Assembly (NCBI GenBank): GCA_965651935.1
Contig: CBFGTC010000004.1
Coordinates: 1 to 64,000, forward strand
Source: JAFEDN01 sp965651935
GTDB lineage: Bacteria; Pseudomonadota; Gammaproteobacteria; Coxiellales; Coxiellaceae
Length of the DNA stretch: 64,000 bases
Direction: 5' to 3'
Position numbers and translations under genes: made by a program. The notes under the pieces are model-generated. The model was not told the origin of the DNA and searched no databases. It saw only the letters and a list, made by a program, of their open reading frames with translations. Shown piece by piece: positions 1-9,081 of this stretch; positions within the stretch are counted from its first letter, which is position 1; each line of letters begins with the position of its first letter.

Positions 1-1
1 A

Positions 2-475
2 AATGTTAGATTTTCGCTACTCCTTTTTAAATCCTACAATGAAATATCCGGGCTAAGTCCATCTATTGTAGCAGCGCTGTCATCGATTCCTAAAGAATCC
101 AGTGGGGTAGCGATGGGTACTATAGGTACTTTGCACAATTTAGGCGGTGCGATTGGATTGGCTGTGGGAACTTTAATTTATAATTCTGTCGCTAAATCTG
201 TATTAGTGGCTCAGCTTGCTGCTAATAATGTTTCCGCTGGAGATTGGATTGGCCGGGTGATTGCCAATAGTGATGTTGCTACGAAAATTATACAAGAAAA
301 CACGCATTTTGGTGCTGAAAAATCCGTAATATTATTCCAACATTATTTTTTAAGTGGCTATCGTGGCGCTATGTGGTTACTGGTGTCAATTTCTCTTGTG
401 GCTTTTATCTCGGTATTTTCTGGCTTGAAGAATCAAAAACCATACAATCATAAAGAGCAGTCAGTAATACACTAG
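2..475 (+). CDS. C-terminal part of an MFS drug/metabolite transporter (DHA2-like), cut by window edge
   Basis: The reading frame is open from the window start to a TAG stop at 473-475, so this is the 3' end of a longer gene. The visible 157 residues contain the stretch SPSIVAALSSIPKESSGVAMG followed by GTLHNLGGAIGLAVG. That pattern is typical of a late transmembrane region of 14-helix MFS exporters. A polar loop follows, then one last hydrophobic helix (WLLVSISLVAFISVFSG) and a short basic tail. The ATG at 113 lies inside the conserved helix and is not a believable start. Substrate cannot be judged. The first 12 or so residues read poorly as an MFS helix, so a disruption just outside the window is possible. 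Confidence 0.6.
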   Translation, partial: NVRFSLLLFKSYNEISGLSPSIVAALSSIPKESSGVAMGTIGTLHNLGGAIGLAVGTLIYNSVAKSVLVAQLAANNVSAGDWIGRVIANSDVATKIIQENTHFGAEKSVILFQHYFLSGYRGAMWLLVSISLVAFISVFSGLKNQKPYNHKEQSVIH

Positions 476-512
476 GTTATAATCCGCGATGTTCGCTCTG
501 GCGCTTTCCGTC

Positions 513-1718
513 TTATACTCTAGAAATCCAAGCTAAAGCGCCTTTGCCGGCGCTTCTGCCAGTTGCAAAACAAGCGGTGAGTAGATATCCCCCGGTGGGC
601 GCTTCCCAATCTAGCATCTCTCCTGCGCAAAAAACACCGGGTATTTTACGTAGCATTAAATTATCATCCAGCTCTTCAAATTTGACGCCCCCAGCGCTGC
701 TAATAGCGGATGTTATGGGAGTGACTCCGTATAAGGGGATGGGTAGCGCTTTAATCGCATCGGTTAGTTTTTGTATATTTTGAAAATCCTCCCGAGGCAC
801 AAATTCGTATAACAAACCTAATTTACACCCTTGGATTCCAATGGTTTTTTTTATATGAGTTGTGATTGAACGCGAGCCGCGTGGACGGCTTAGGGCTTTG
901 AGCAACTTTTGTTTTGAGGTATTGGGTGCGAGGTCTAGCGTAATTATCGCTTTGCCTGTTAACTCTATAGTATTTCGTAGTAATGAGGAAGCGGTGTAAA
1001 TAAGACTTCCTTCGATTCCGGTCCTGGTCACAACAAATTCGCCTTGTTGTTTAAAATCATGAAAACTTAAAACCACTGATTTCAGTGGTTGTCCATGAAA
1101 TTTTTCACTAAAATGTTTTGACCAAGTGACGAAGAAGCCACAATTAGAAGGGCGAAATGGGTTAACCTCGATTCCATTATTTTCCATCCAGCTTACCCAT
1201 TCACCACTCGAGCCTAGCCTTGGCCAACTTGCTCCACCCAGGGCAAGGATAGTGGCATCCGCACCAATCTTTATGATGCCATTGGGTGAATCAAAAATAA
1301 GTTGATTTTGTCTCCTGCCGGTCCAATGGTGGCGGGTATAAAAATTGACGCCATTGCCTTGCAGTCTGTGCAACCAGGCGCGTAATAGTGGGCTGGCTTT
1401 CATCTCTTTAGGAAAAATGCGTCCAGATGAACCGATAAAAGTTTCAATTTTCAGTTCTTTTATCCAGGCCAGTAAATCATCGGGTTTAAAATGCGTCAGA
1501 TGTTTTTCAATTTGTGTTTGTGGAGTATATCGCGTAAGAAATGCATCATAAGGTTCTGAATGGGTGATGTTAAGTCCACTTTTGCCGGCCATTAATAATT
1601 TTCGTCCGAGCGAAGGCATGGAATCGTAAAGATCTACTTTAGCACCGCTTTGGCTTATTATTTCTGCTGCCATTAAGCCTGCAGGCCCGCCGCCAATAAT
1701 TGCAATGGTTTTATTCAT
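513..1718 (-). CDS. HI0933/BaiN-family flavoprotein (TIGR03862-like), FAD-dependent oxidoreductase
   Basis: A 401-residue cytoplasmic protein starting with an FAD-binding Rossmann motif, IAIIGGGPAGLMAAE, at residues 5-19. The segment GRKLLMAGKSGLNITHSEP near residues 38-56 marks the HI0933 family, and the MAGK..LN.THSEP version is what I recall for the PP_4765/TIGR03862 branch. A second nucleotide-binding patch (ADATILALGGASWPRLGSSG) lies near residue 155, and the C-terminal FAD motif reads GVFCAGEMLDWEAPTGGY. Length fits the family. The substrate is not known for this branch. It sits alone, ending 37 bases from the convergent MFS fragment, and no clear ribosome binding site is visible upstream. 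Confidence 0.85.
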   Translation of the reverse strand: MNKTIAIIGGGPAGLMAAEIISQSGAKVDLYDSMPSLGRKLLMAGKSGLNITHSEPYDAFLTRYTPQTQIEKHLTHFKPDDLLAWIKELKIETFIGSSGRIFPKEMKASPLLRAWLHRLQGNGVNFYTRHHWTGRRQNQLIFDSPNGIIKIGADATILALGGASWPRLGSSGEWVSWMENNGIEVNPFRPSNCGFFVTWSKHFSEKFHGQPLKSVVLSFHDFKQQGEFVVTRTGIEGSLIYTASSLLRNTIELTGKAIITLDLAPNTSKQKLLKALSRPRGSRSITTHIKKTIGIQGCKLGLLYEFVPREDFQNIQKLTDAIKALPIPLYGVTPITSAISSAGGVKFEELDDNLMLRKIPGVFCAGEMLDWEAPTGGYLLTACFATGRSAGKGALAWISRV

Positions 1719-2056
1719 GATATTAGAGTATTTTATTATTATGGATAGATTTTAACAGTAATTTTATTAAAATTGGAGCTTAATTTTCCATTGAAAATAG
1801 GATTTTATTTCATAGAGAATATTCATTCGTTAAAACACAGGTAATACATGGTTAGGAAATTGAAGGTATCAAATTGATGTATATTTATTTTAGTTTTTTT
1901 GATATAAACGCTAAGTCAAAGTACTTGATAAAAATCATAATTTGTTTGTTAAAGATTTTCTTGGTATTAAAAATACTTAATCACTTTGTCATTAAAACAT
2001 CTTGTTTAGATTTGTGCAACTTGTTAAAGTTACTATTTTTAAATAGGGACTTTAAC
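1719..2056. other. AT-rich intergenic region upstream of the F-box gene
   Basis: 338 bases, very AT-rich. From 1874 the frame of the next gene is open and would encode a hydrophobic, Lys/Ile/Leu-rich leader, but it has no ribosome binding site and unconvincing composition, so I treat it as untranslated. A weak promoter-like pair, TTGTTT at 1942-1947 and TATTAA at 1965-1970 with 17 bases between, would place transcription start about 80 bases before the ATG at 2057. Nothing else recognisable. Confidence 0.3.
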
Positions 2057-3448
2057 ATGAAAGAAAAAAAAACGTCACAATCTTCTGATTCAAAAATCAA
2101 TTATATTAGTAATATTAGTGTGGATATCTTAAAATTAATAGCAGAATTTTTGTCTATAAATTATTTTTCTTGTTTCTCTTTACTTAATAAAAAAATGAGC
2201 TTATTAAGTGGCGAAATTTATAGAAATAAAAAATTCCAAGAAAATTTTTCGGATTTACTGATGCTCTTGCTCTCGCGGAATAAACCAATGTTTTTAGTTA
2301 CTTTAAAGAAATTGATTTTAAATGGAATTATAACGTCTAATCATATTATTTTTGATGAATCACTTATTGCCCATGTAGTGAAAGACAATAATTTAGATGC
2401 AGTAACCTTTTTGCTGGATAAAAAGGCAGAAGTTAAAGAGGCTAAAATTGAAAAGGGTGGCAATCTTCTCGAATTAGCAATTCAATTAGGCTTCCCAGGT
2501 ATTACTAAAAAGTTATCCCCTTATTATAATCATAAAATTCCATCCAAAATACGCTCTACTTCAAAAAATCATACAATATTAATGCAGCTTATTGCTGAAG
2601 GAGAAACAAATATTGATTTGATTAAGGAATTATTACCAACCCATTTGAAAGAAAATAATGACTATGAACTTTTGAGTCTTGCTGTACTTAATAAGTCATA
2701 TCAAATCACTGAGTTATTACTGGATTATGGAGTTAAAATTTATAATGATCCTAATAAATCTCCTCTCAAAATTTATATTAATGCATGTGATCGTACATCT
2801 TTTAATCCTAATGATGGTAGCTCAATTATTCAAGATTATAAATCTATTGATAATATGGTGTCGTTATTAATAAAGAACGGTGATAAAATAGATAATATTG
2901 ATGCGGAATGTATCAAAAGAATATTTTGTAACGATGAGCCTGTGCTAGCCCGTATAATTATTTCCCATGGGGGCAGCGCTGCTGAAATTAATATATTTGA
3001 TATCTTGATTCGCCTTCCAAAGATGGTTGAATATCTAGAGGAAGCCCAAAATCCGGAGACTTTATTATTTTGGTTGAATCATCTAGCACAAAAATATAAA
3101 ATATCAAATAAAATTCAATTTCGGAAGTTGATTGAAGAGGAAAAAACATTTTATCAATGGATTCCGCCTTATGGCATGATTGGTGATTATTCATTAACCC
3201 GGAGTTTTGAGAATTTTTGGCGTAGCCTCGATACTATTGTTAACTATACTAAACGATTCGTAAGTACTATGGTTTGGTCGACAATGTTTAAACATGCAAC
3301 TGATTTACAAAAATTTACCAATGAATATCTTATGGCATGCTATCAAAATTATCGAAAGAAAATCACGTCAGATCCTCAATATACTTCTGATGAAGATAAT
3401 GATAATAAGCCAACGACAACACCAGCACATTCCTTATCTAGGAAATAG
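2057..3448 (+). CDS. F-box and ankyrin-like repeat protein, probable secreted effector
   Basis: I place the start at the ATG at 2057 because AGGGA lies seven bases upstream; the open frame back to 1874 adds only a hydrophobic leader without a ribosome site. The 463-residue product begins with an F-box-like helix set (ISVDILKLIAEFLSINYF, then SCFSLLNKKMSLLSG) at about residues 18-50. Several degenerate ankyrin-like helix pairs follow, such as LIAHVVKDNNLDAVTFLLDK and LLSLAVLNKSYQITELLLDYG. The tail is acidic and polar (TSDEDNDNKPTTTPAHSLSRK). F-box/ankyrin proteins in bacteria, for example Legionella AnkB, hijack host SCF ubiquitin ligases after secretion, and I infer the same general role here. 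Codon use is much more AT-rich than in the flanking metabolic genes. It converges on the twin F-box gene at 3721-6951. Confidence 0.6.
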   Translation: MKEKKTSQSSDSKINYISNISVDILKLIAEFLSINYFSCFSLLNKKMSLLSGEIYRNKKFQENFSDLLMLLLSRNKPMFLVTLKKLILNGIITSNHIIFDESLIAHVVKDNNLDAVTFLLDKKAEVKEAKIEKGGNLLELAIQLGFPGITKKLSPYYNHKIPSKIRSTSKNHTILMQLIAEGETNIDLIKELLPTHLKENNDYELLSLAVLNKSYQITELLLDYGVKIYNDPNKSPLKIYINACDRTSFNPNDGSSIIQDYKSIDNMVSLLIKNGDKIDNIDAECIKRIFCNDEPVLARIIISHGGSAAEINIFDILIRLPKMVEYLEEAQNPETLLFWLNHLAQKYKISNKIQFRKLIEEEKTFYQWIPPYGMIGDYSLTRSFENFWRSLDTIVNYTKRFVSTMVWSTMFKHATDLQKFTNEYLMACYQNYRKKITSDPQYTSDEDNDNKPTTTPAHSLSRK

Positions 3449-3563
3449 TTACAGTTTTGTCAATTTACTAGAAACATCTTCTGATGAGACAAATTCAAAT
3501 GTGAAGAGTTTAAACTAAATTTATAACTAAGAGAAATTAACTTTTTTTTCTATAATTGATAAA

Positions 3564-3600
3564 GAAGTTTTAGCTGAAAAATTTTTTCAGCTAAAACTTC
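3564..3600. terminator. 18-bp perfect inverted repeat between convergent effector genes
   Basis: GAAGTTTTAGCTGAAAAA at 3564-3581 is mirrored exactly at 3583-3600, leaving one central base. Transcribed from either strand it folds into a long stem whose centre is A/T-only. It lies between the 3' ends of two convergent genes, where a bidirectional terminator is expected. There is no T-run right after either arm, so it is not a textbook Rho-independent terminator. Confidence 0.45.
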
Positions 3601-3720
3601 GATAATAATATTTTAAAATTATTAAACCAAATTCTTGTGCGTAACGCAGCTTTCATGGGCAGTTATTTTAATGATTTGTGATTAAAATAAATTATTCTCA
3701 TATTTTGTTTATAATTAAAA

Positions 3721-6700
3721 TTATTTATTGTTATAGCTCATAAAACTGATTTTTTTAAGATTATCCCTATCTTGCGCACTTAATTCTAAAACTGAATCCA
3801 CTTTTTTTTCTGCTGATTCGATTGTTGGATTTGATTTTGACAAAATATAGTTGATTGCAAATTTAGGATTAGTTTTTGGATTATTGTCCTGGGTAAATTT
3901 TTTGGGATCGGCTCCTAAGATCATGAGTAATCGTAGTTTTTCCAACAAATTACGTGATCTAGGGGATTCTACTTGAGAAGGGTATTTTAAATGAAGTTGA
4001 GCTTCACTTGCCACTTTTTCCAGCAATGTTGAGCCGTCAATATTAATATCAAGATCTATTTTAAAAACGGAAAACAATATAAGAAAAATTAAATCATCAT
4101 TGCGATATTGACGGGTACAATTAAGTAAACGAGCGGAATTTAACTTTGGGAAATTTGAAAGGTTAATTTCAACGATAACACGCATAGCGATGTAATACAA
4201 ACTATGAGAAATGGATTCCTCGAGAATCGGTTGATAGACGGTTTCAAGATAAGGAATTTCTGGGAGGGGAGCGAATGAATTAAGTAAGAATTCTACGACA
4301 GCTTCATTTTTACTCATGACCGATGCTTTCAGTAATTCTAAAATAAGATTTTTCTTTAAAAGACCGTTTATCAATGGTAATGAATTAATAGTATCGCGAC
4401 ACGCTGCTAAAAAATGCATATTTCCAATAATAACTCCTAATGATAATCCATTTACTTTGTTGGGAATAAACAAATGAGAAAAATTATCAAAAAATCGATG
4501 AAGTACATAACCATTTGGTGAAAAACTTTCTTCATCAGCATTTATAGGAAATGCAGGAATTGGATCGAATAAAAATTTTTGAACACTAAGTTCCTTTAAG
4601 TCAATATTTTTTTTATCGTTTTCATCAAAAAATAAAATTTTAAAATAATTTTTTAAAAATAAAAGTTTTTTTGGAGTAAATTTAGATTTAATATCAGTGT
4701 CGTTCAATGAATCATTTACACTTTTTTTAAGTTGAGATAATATTTTATTTAAATCATTAGAAAAATCGGCTAATATAATTTTATTTTTAGCTGAGAGCGA
4801 TTTATTATAAATTTGAAGCTCATCTTCATCATTAGAAAATTGAAGATCAAATTTATATTGCTTAATTTCTAAAAAATTTTTTAAAAATTGATTTTCTAAT
4901 GGGTTGATCTCTTCGCGAAATTTTTGTAGATACGGGATTCTTAATTGGAGCTGGCTTTTATGCATCATTGCTAATACAATATTTTTATTAAATGTATAAT
5001 TAAATGAAATAATGGAATGTAAGTTCCATTGTGCAGTTTTATTGGAAAGAAATTTTGTGGCTCTATTTTGTAGAGCCAAAGCTAAAATAAATTGTTTATT
5101 ATAATCTGTATAATTTTTATATCTATTTGTTTTAAAGTCTTTATTGTACAAGTATGTCCAAAAATTTTGATTAGTGGATAGGTCTTTATGTTGTTTCTTA
5201 AATAACGGCATGAATTTAAATATTTCATTTAAATACAAATAATCAAAAATAAAAAATATAACAACCGAGGGTAATTTTGATATAGAATTTATTATTCGAA
5301 TTGATTTTTCATATCTATCAAAAATATCAATAAAACTTATATTTTTTAATATTGGAATATATGTATTAGCATTTTTATATAAAAGAGGAATTTCATCAAG
5401 ATTGAATATGATTTTATTTTGTAAAGCACACTGAAATAAATAATTGATAGTTTTTATTTCATTGGGATTTACAAGATTGGAAGGATCGAATCCTAGGATT
5501 AACATTAGTCTTAAAAATTCTAAATTTTTTTTCAGTGTTGGTGTGTATATGATAACATTGGATTGAGATTGTAGAGCTGTAGATAAATATAAATGAGTAT
5601 GTGTAGCTAATTTACTGAAACGTGTCGATATTTTCTTATCCAGAGGTATGATATTATCATATATGACAAAAGATACAAATTCAGAGTAATTACCGTTACT
5701 ATATAGATTAATGTGATGATTAATTGATTCAACTGTATTCAAATTTGAATTCTCTTTAGTTAAAAGTAATATTGTTATGTGATGTAGGTCTAATCTAATG
5801 GCCTCATTAATTGCAGAGTTATAGTGGCTATCTCGTTCTTCAGAAGGACATTCAGTTTTTTTGTCACAATTAATTAAAAATTGAATCAATGCTGTATCGT
5901 TTAATTTGATTGATTGGAATAATAAATATGTTGGCTGAGTTAATAATTTATTAACCATAGGAGATAAATGAGTTTGATGGAACGATTTTTCGAAGATGAT
6001 GCTATAAGATTGTAAAAATTTAAGATTTCTTACTTCAATCGCAATCCGTAGACCATTTGTTTGACTTTTAGAAGTATTTTTACATTCTGATTTATAATCA
6101 TAACCAAATTTTTTACAATAATGCTCGATTGAATAGCGTGTAATAGGGTCAAATAAAAGAGTTTTTAATTTGTCATATGGTTTATTTTGTTTTTTTTCAT
6201 CACTATCACTATCCCAAAATACAAATTTAAACAATAATTTTAAATATTCGTATTCGTATTCGTTTAAGCTAAATAATTGTTTATAATTTTTTAAATTAGT
6301 TTTTAATTTTTTCTCCAAACTACTTAATATTTTTTTAAATTTTTTTTCTATATTATTATCATTAAGGCATTTTGAAACTGATTGTAATTCATTGGGTGGC
6401 AGATTAATATAATCAAATTTGTAATTTTGTAACTCAGTTATTTTAGATTTGACTTCTTCTTCAATTGGTTTGTAAGTTTCAGACGCTTGTTTAAGGTATT
6501 GAATTCTAAGTGAAATTTGAGACTGGAACAGCAATTCCAATAAAGCATTGTTATATTTATACTGATATTTCTCGGGAATAAGACAAATAAAAAAAATGTT
6601 ATTTAAACTCCAATTTTGAACCTCCTGATCTAGAAAATTAAAAGCCCTCGTTTTAATGGCAGCATTTATTAAAGAACTCTGGTAATTAATTCGATTTTCT

Positions 6701-6951
6701 AGATAATCTTCCCAGGACTGTTTTATTTTAAATGGTTTTTCATATAAGCTATCCCAAAAATTGTCTTGTTTTGGTAATAACGAAATTTTTTTGTTAACTA
6801 ATGTCATGCTATTAAAAAAAAATTGTATAGGTAAAAACCGTAATAAATAAAACAGTAGGTCATTATTTAATGTTAATAAAGTTAAAGTATTTGATGTGGG
6901 TTTAATATCAGCATTTGTCAGCATAATTTGATTTTGATTTATAGAAAACAC
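3721..6951 (-). CDS. Large protein with two tandem F-box modules, probable secreted effector
   Basis: A 1076-residue protein. The start is the GTG at 6951, preceded by GAGGGAG five bases upstream; the in-frame ATG ten codons later has no ribosome site. The protein is an internal duplication. The first half has an F-box-like segment at about 25-70 ending NFWDSLYEKPFK; the second has one at about 555-606 ending NFWTYLYNKDFK. Further matched pairs lie 522-532 residues apart: LRIQYLK/LRIPYLQ, YKFDY/YKFDL, LLFDPI/FLFDPI, RLMLILGFDP/RLLMILGADP. Between F-box and module end are long Lys/Asn-rich helical regions with ankyrin-like helix pairs. No signal peptide is visible. By analogy with Legionella F-box effectors it may recruit the host SCF complex, which is inference. 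AT content is extreme. Confidence 0.6.
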   Translation of the reverse strand: MFSINQNQIMLTNADIKPTSNTLTLLTLNNDLLFYLLRFLPIQFFFNSMTLVNKKISLLPKQDNFWDSLYEKPFKIKQSWEDYLENRINYQSSLINAAIKTRAFNFLDQEVQNWSLNNIFFICLIPEKYQYKYNNALLELLFQSQISLRIQYLKQASETYKPIEEEVKSKITELQNYKFDYINLPPNELQSVSKCLNDNNIEKKFKKILSSLEKKLKTNLKNYKQLFSLNEYEYEYLKLLFKFVFWDSDSDEKKQNKPYDKLKTLLFDPITRYSIEHYCKKFGYDYKSECKNTSKSQTNGLRIAIEVRNLKFLQSYSIIFEKSFHQTHLSPMVNKLLTQPTYLLFQSIKLNDTALIQFLINCDKKTECPSEERDSHYNSAINEAIRLDLHHITILLLTKENSNLNTVESINHHINLYSNGNYSEFVSFVIYDNIIPLDKKISTRFSKLATHTHLYLSTALQSQSNVIIYTPTLKKNLEFLRLMLILGFDPSNLVNPNEIKTINYLFQCALQNKIIFNLDEIPLLYKNANTYIPILKNISFIDIFDRYEKSIRIINSISKLPSVVIFFIFDYLYLNEIFKFMPLFKKQHKDLSTNQNFWTYLYNKDFKTNRYKNYTDYNKQFILALALQNRATKFLSNKTAQWNLHSIISFNYTFNKNIVLAMMHKSQLQLRIPYLQKFREEINPLENQFLKNFLEIKQYKFDLQFSNDEDELQIYNKSLSAKNKIILADFSNDLNKILSQLKKSVNDSLNDTDIKSKFTPKKLLFLKNYFKILFFDENDKKNIDLKELSVQKFLFDPIPAFPINADEESFSPNGYVLHRFFDNFSHLFIPNKVNGLSLGVIIGNMHFLAACRDTINSLPLINGLLKKNLILELLKASVMSKNEAVVEFLLNSFAPLPEIPYLETVYQPILEESISHSLYYIAMRVIVEINLSNFPKLNSARLLNCTRQYRNDDLIFLILFSVFKIDLDINIDGSTLLEKVASEAQLHLKYPSQVESPRSRNLLEKLRLLMILGADPKKFTQDNNPKTNPKFAINYILSKSNPTIESAEKKVDSVLELSAQDRDNLKKISFMSYNNK

Positions 6952-7002
6952 AAATTCTCCCTCATGTGTTAATTTATGACTTTTTAGTTAGTATGAATAA
7001 GA

Positions 7003-7030
7003 ATTTAACAAATATTAGAATTTAAGTCAA
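7003..7030 (-). promoter_or_regulatory. Candidate promoter for the twin F-box gene
   Basis: On the minus strand, TTGACT (complement of 7025-7030) and TTAAAT (complement of 7003-7008) are 16 bases apart, about 50 bases before the GTG start at 6951. In so AT-rich a region chance matches are common. Confidence 0.35.
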
Positions 7031-7093
7031 AATTGTTAATGTTGATTGAAAAATCATATTGATCGCGCATTTATGATTATAATATGTATTTTA

Positions 7094-7843
7094 TCAAGAT
7101 AAATTTAAAATCAATTTCAATTTTTCTGCATTTCGAGGGGCATAGGCGTGCATATCATTGTTAAACATAATATAGACTTGTTTTGCTCCTAGGTCTATTA
7201 GCCGCTGAGAGTTATCACCAATTTTTCGCAGTTCTTTAGTCGTATAATTATAATCAAATAAGCTATCGTGACCATGCAAACGAATATAAGCGGTAGAGGA
7301 AGTCAATTCGTTTGAAATATGAAAATCAGGCGAGTCTAGATTACAAAAAATAGCTTTATATTTTCGCAAAATTTCTCGCACCTCTTCCGTAAACCAATTG
7401 GAATTTCTGAATTCGACAACGACCTTTTTCGGTGAAGTAAAAGCAGACAAAGCCCGTTGTAATCGATTCGGCTCATAAGCAATCCGCGGTGGTAGTTGCA
7501 TCAGGAAAAGTGCAAACTTGCTCTTTAAATACTTAACGGATTTCTCTTCTTGTTTAATTAACTTATTTACCTCAATTAATCGTTTTTGATGTGTTATATA
7601 ACCTGGTAATTTAATGACAAATTGAAATTTTTTGGGGGTGGCTTTAAACCAATTTTGGTATGACAGCGGAGAAAACCTATGGTAAAAAGTGGCATTGAGT
7701 TCTACTGTGTCAAATATAGATGAATAATAATTTAGCCAATTTTTAGGTGGACAATCTTCCGGGTAAAATAATTTCCTCCAGTTTCGGTAAGACCAACCGG
7801 AAGTGCCTATTAGAATTTGTGGTTCTCTACTCATGAATTTCAT
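7094..7843 (-). CDS. yecE: DUF72 family protein (YecE-like)
   Basis: A 249-residue protein of the DUF72/YecE family, a TIM-barrel-like fold of unresolved function. Visible family marks are ILIGTSGWSYRNWRKLFYP near the N-terminus, FDTVELNATFYH, a lysine-proline core FVIKLPGYITH, VVVEFRNSNWF in mid-protein, and AYIRLHGHD near the C-terminal third. YIMFNNDMHAYAPRNA lies at the end. Length is normal for the family. Start is uncertain between the ATG at 7843 and one three codons later; neither has a clear ribosome site. It diverges from the YihY gene across a 125-base gap likely to hold both promoters. Confidence 0.85.
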   Translation of the reverse strand: MKFMSREPQILIGTSGWSYRNWRKLFYPEDCPPKNWLNYYSSIFDTVELNATFYHRFSPLSYQNWFKATPKKFQFVIKLPGYITHQKRLIEVNKLIKQEEKSVKYLKSKFALFLMQLPPRIAYEPNRLQRALSAFTSPKKVVVEFRNSNWFTEEVREILRKYKAIFCNLDSPDFHISNELTSSTAYIRLHGHDSLFDYNYTTKELRKIGDNSQRLIDLGAKQVYIMFNNDMHAYAPRNAEKLKLILNLS

Positions 7844-7968
7844 TGCATAAAAATTATTAATTCATATCCGCTTGGCTTTTCTCTGCTATATTTTTAACTA
7901 GCTATTTTTAAATATAGAGTATAAATTCTCCCGCAATTCCCGATCAGCGGGAAAGGTCTATATAACAA

Positions 7969-8826
7969 ATGATAGAGAATATCAAACACTATTCTCGCCA
8001 ATTAGTTAACTATTGGAGCAAGGATAAAGTTTCCACTTTATCGGCAGCGTTTGCCTTTTACACCTTATTCTCTATCCCTCCCTTATTGGTTATTTGCCTC
8101 ACTTTAGTCGGCATCATTATGGGAAAAACCACGGCCGAGCATCAAATTATGGGAGGAATCGCATCGGTAATTGGTCCAGCTAGTTCGCAGCAATTGACGC
8201 AAATGGTACAAGGACAGAGTAGTTTATCGGCCTCTATATTAACCAATATGATAATCATTGCTGTAATTATTATTGGCGCCATCGGTTTTTATAGTCAACT
8301 TGTTGATGGTTTAAATGATATTTTCGAGGTTGAATTAAAGACAGGGTTTGGCTGGCGCGCTTTGATATTGGAAAGAATTTTTGCTTATATCGTTGTCTTA
8401 TTCATCGTTTTATTATTGTTTCTCTCCATCATCTTAGGCGCCGGAATCATGTTGTTTCATGATATCATTCATTTACCATTTTTATTTGAATGGTTACACC
8501 TAGCCATATCAATCATTCTGATTTATTTATTTTTTTTATTTTTATATCAATTTATTCCCAGTGCGAAATTGCCTCTTAAATTTTCCAGTAAGGGTGCTAT
8601 TTTTGCCAGTATATTATTAATTATAATCAAATATTTATTAAGCTTATATTTGGCGCATGCTTCTTATGCCAGCCGTTATGGAATCGCTGGCTCTATTTTA
8701 GTAATTTTATTATGGTTATATTGTTTTGGAATCATCATCTTTATGGGAGCGGAATTTATTAAAGTTGATATGAAAAATAAAGCCATTCTGATCAAGCCTA
8801 AAGAAAAATCATGTAAAAAAACCTGA
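7969..8826 (+). CDS. yihY: YihY/BrkB family inner-membrane protein
   Basis: A 285-residue integral membrane protein with about six hydrophobic helices. The N-terminal block DKVSTLSAAFAFYTLFSIPP is the YihY/virulence-factor-BrkB signature. Later blocks FIPSAKLPLKFSSKGAIFAS, SRYGIAGSILVILLWLYCFG and IIIFMGAEFIKV complete the family pattern. BrkB was first linked to serum resistance in Bordetella, but the molecular function is not established; the name is positional, not functional. A purine-rich GGGAAAGG lies about 12 bases before the ATG. The following ytjA-like gene starts 57 bases after the stop. Confidence 0.88.
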   Translation: MIENIKHYSRQLVNYWSKDKVSTLSAAFAFYTLFSIPPLLVICLTLVGIIMGKTTAEHQIMGGIASVIGPASSQQLTQMVQGQSSLSASILTNMIIIAVIIIGAIGFYSQLVDGLNDIFEVELKTGFGWRALILERIFAYIVVLFIVLLLFLSIILGAGIMLFHDIIHLPFLFEWLHLAISIILIYLFFLFLYQFIPSAKLPLKFSSKGAIFASILLIIIKYLLSLYLAHASYASRYGIAGSILVILLWLYCFGIIIFMGAEFIKVDMKNKAILIKPKEKSCKKT

Positions 8827-8883
8827 ATAGGAAATATTGAATAGTGACTGCTATAATTTGATAGAATTTCTAAGGAGAAAATT

Positions 8884-9054
8884 ATGATCGCATGGATAAT
8901 TATATTTCTTGTCATTGCATTGATAGCAGCAGTGTTTGGTTTTACCGGTATAGCGGTTGCTGCAGCTGGAATTGCTAAAGTGATCTTTTTTATATTTCTA
9001 GTGTTGTTTGTAATAGCATTAGTCATGTCTATTTTTCGCCGTCGCGGCCCTTAA
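8884..9054 (+). CDS. ytjA: Small YtjA/DUF1328-type membrane protein
   Basis: A 56-residue open frame from ATG 8884 to TAA 9054 with an excellent ribosome site, AAGGAG at 8872-8877, six bases before the start. The product is two hydrophobic helices joined by a short turn: IIIFLVIALIAAVFGFTG, then IAVAAAGIAKVIFFIFLVLF, and ends in basic residues FRRRGP. Size, the GFTGIA turn, the AAAGIAK block and the basic end match the DUF1328/YtjA family of enterobacterial small membrane proteins, function unknown. TATAAT at 8852-8857 may be its own promoter -10 box. Confidence 0.8.
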   Translation: MIAWIIIFLVIALIAAVFGFTGIAVAAAGIAKVIFFIFLVLFVIALVMSIFRRRGP

Positions 9055-9081
9055 ATTTTAGTCGATCTGATGAATACGCTA

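Noticed and set aside
1874..2056. Hydrophobic N-terminal extension of the F-box/ankyrin gene
   Set aside because: No ribosome site at 1874, whereas ATG 2057 has AGGGA at good spacing; the extra residues look like translated AT-rich leader.
3294..3518. Overlapping frame at the end of the F-box/ankyrin gene, ending with a polar tail
   Set aside because: It lies mostly within the gene in another frame, and only the last 23 codons are outside. A frameshifted true C-terminus is conceivable but nothing supports it.
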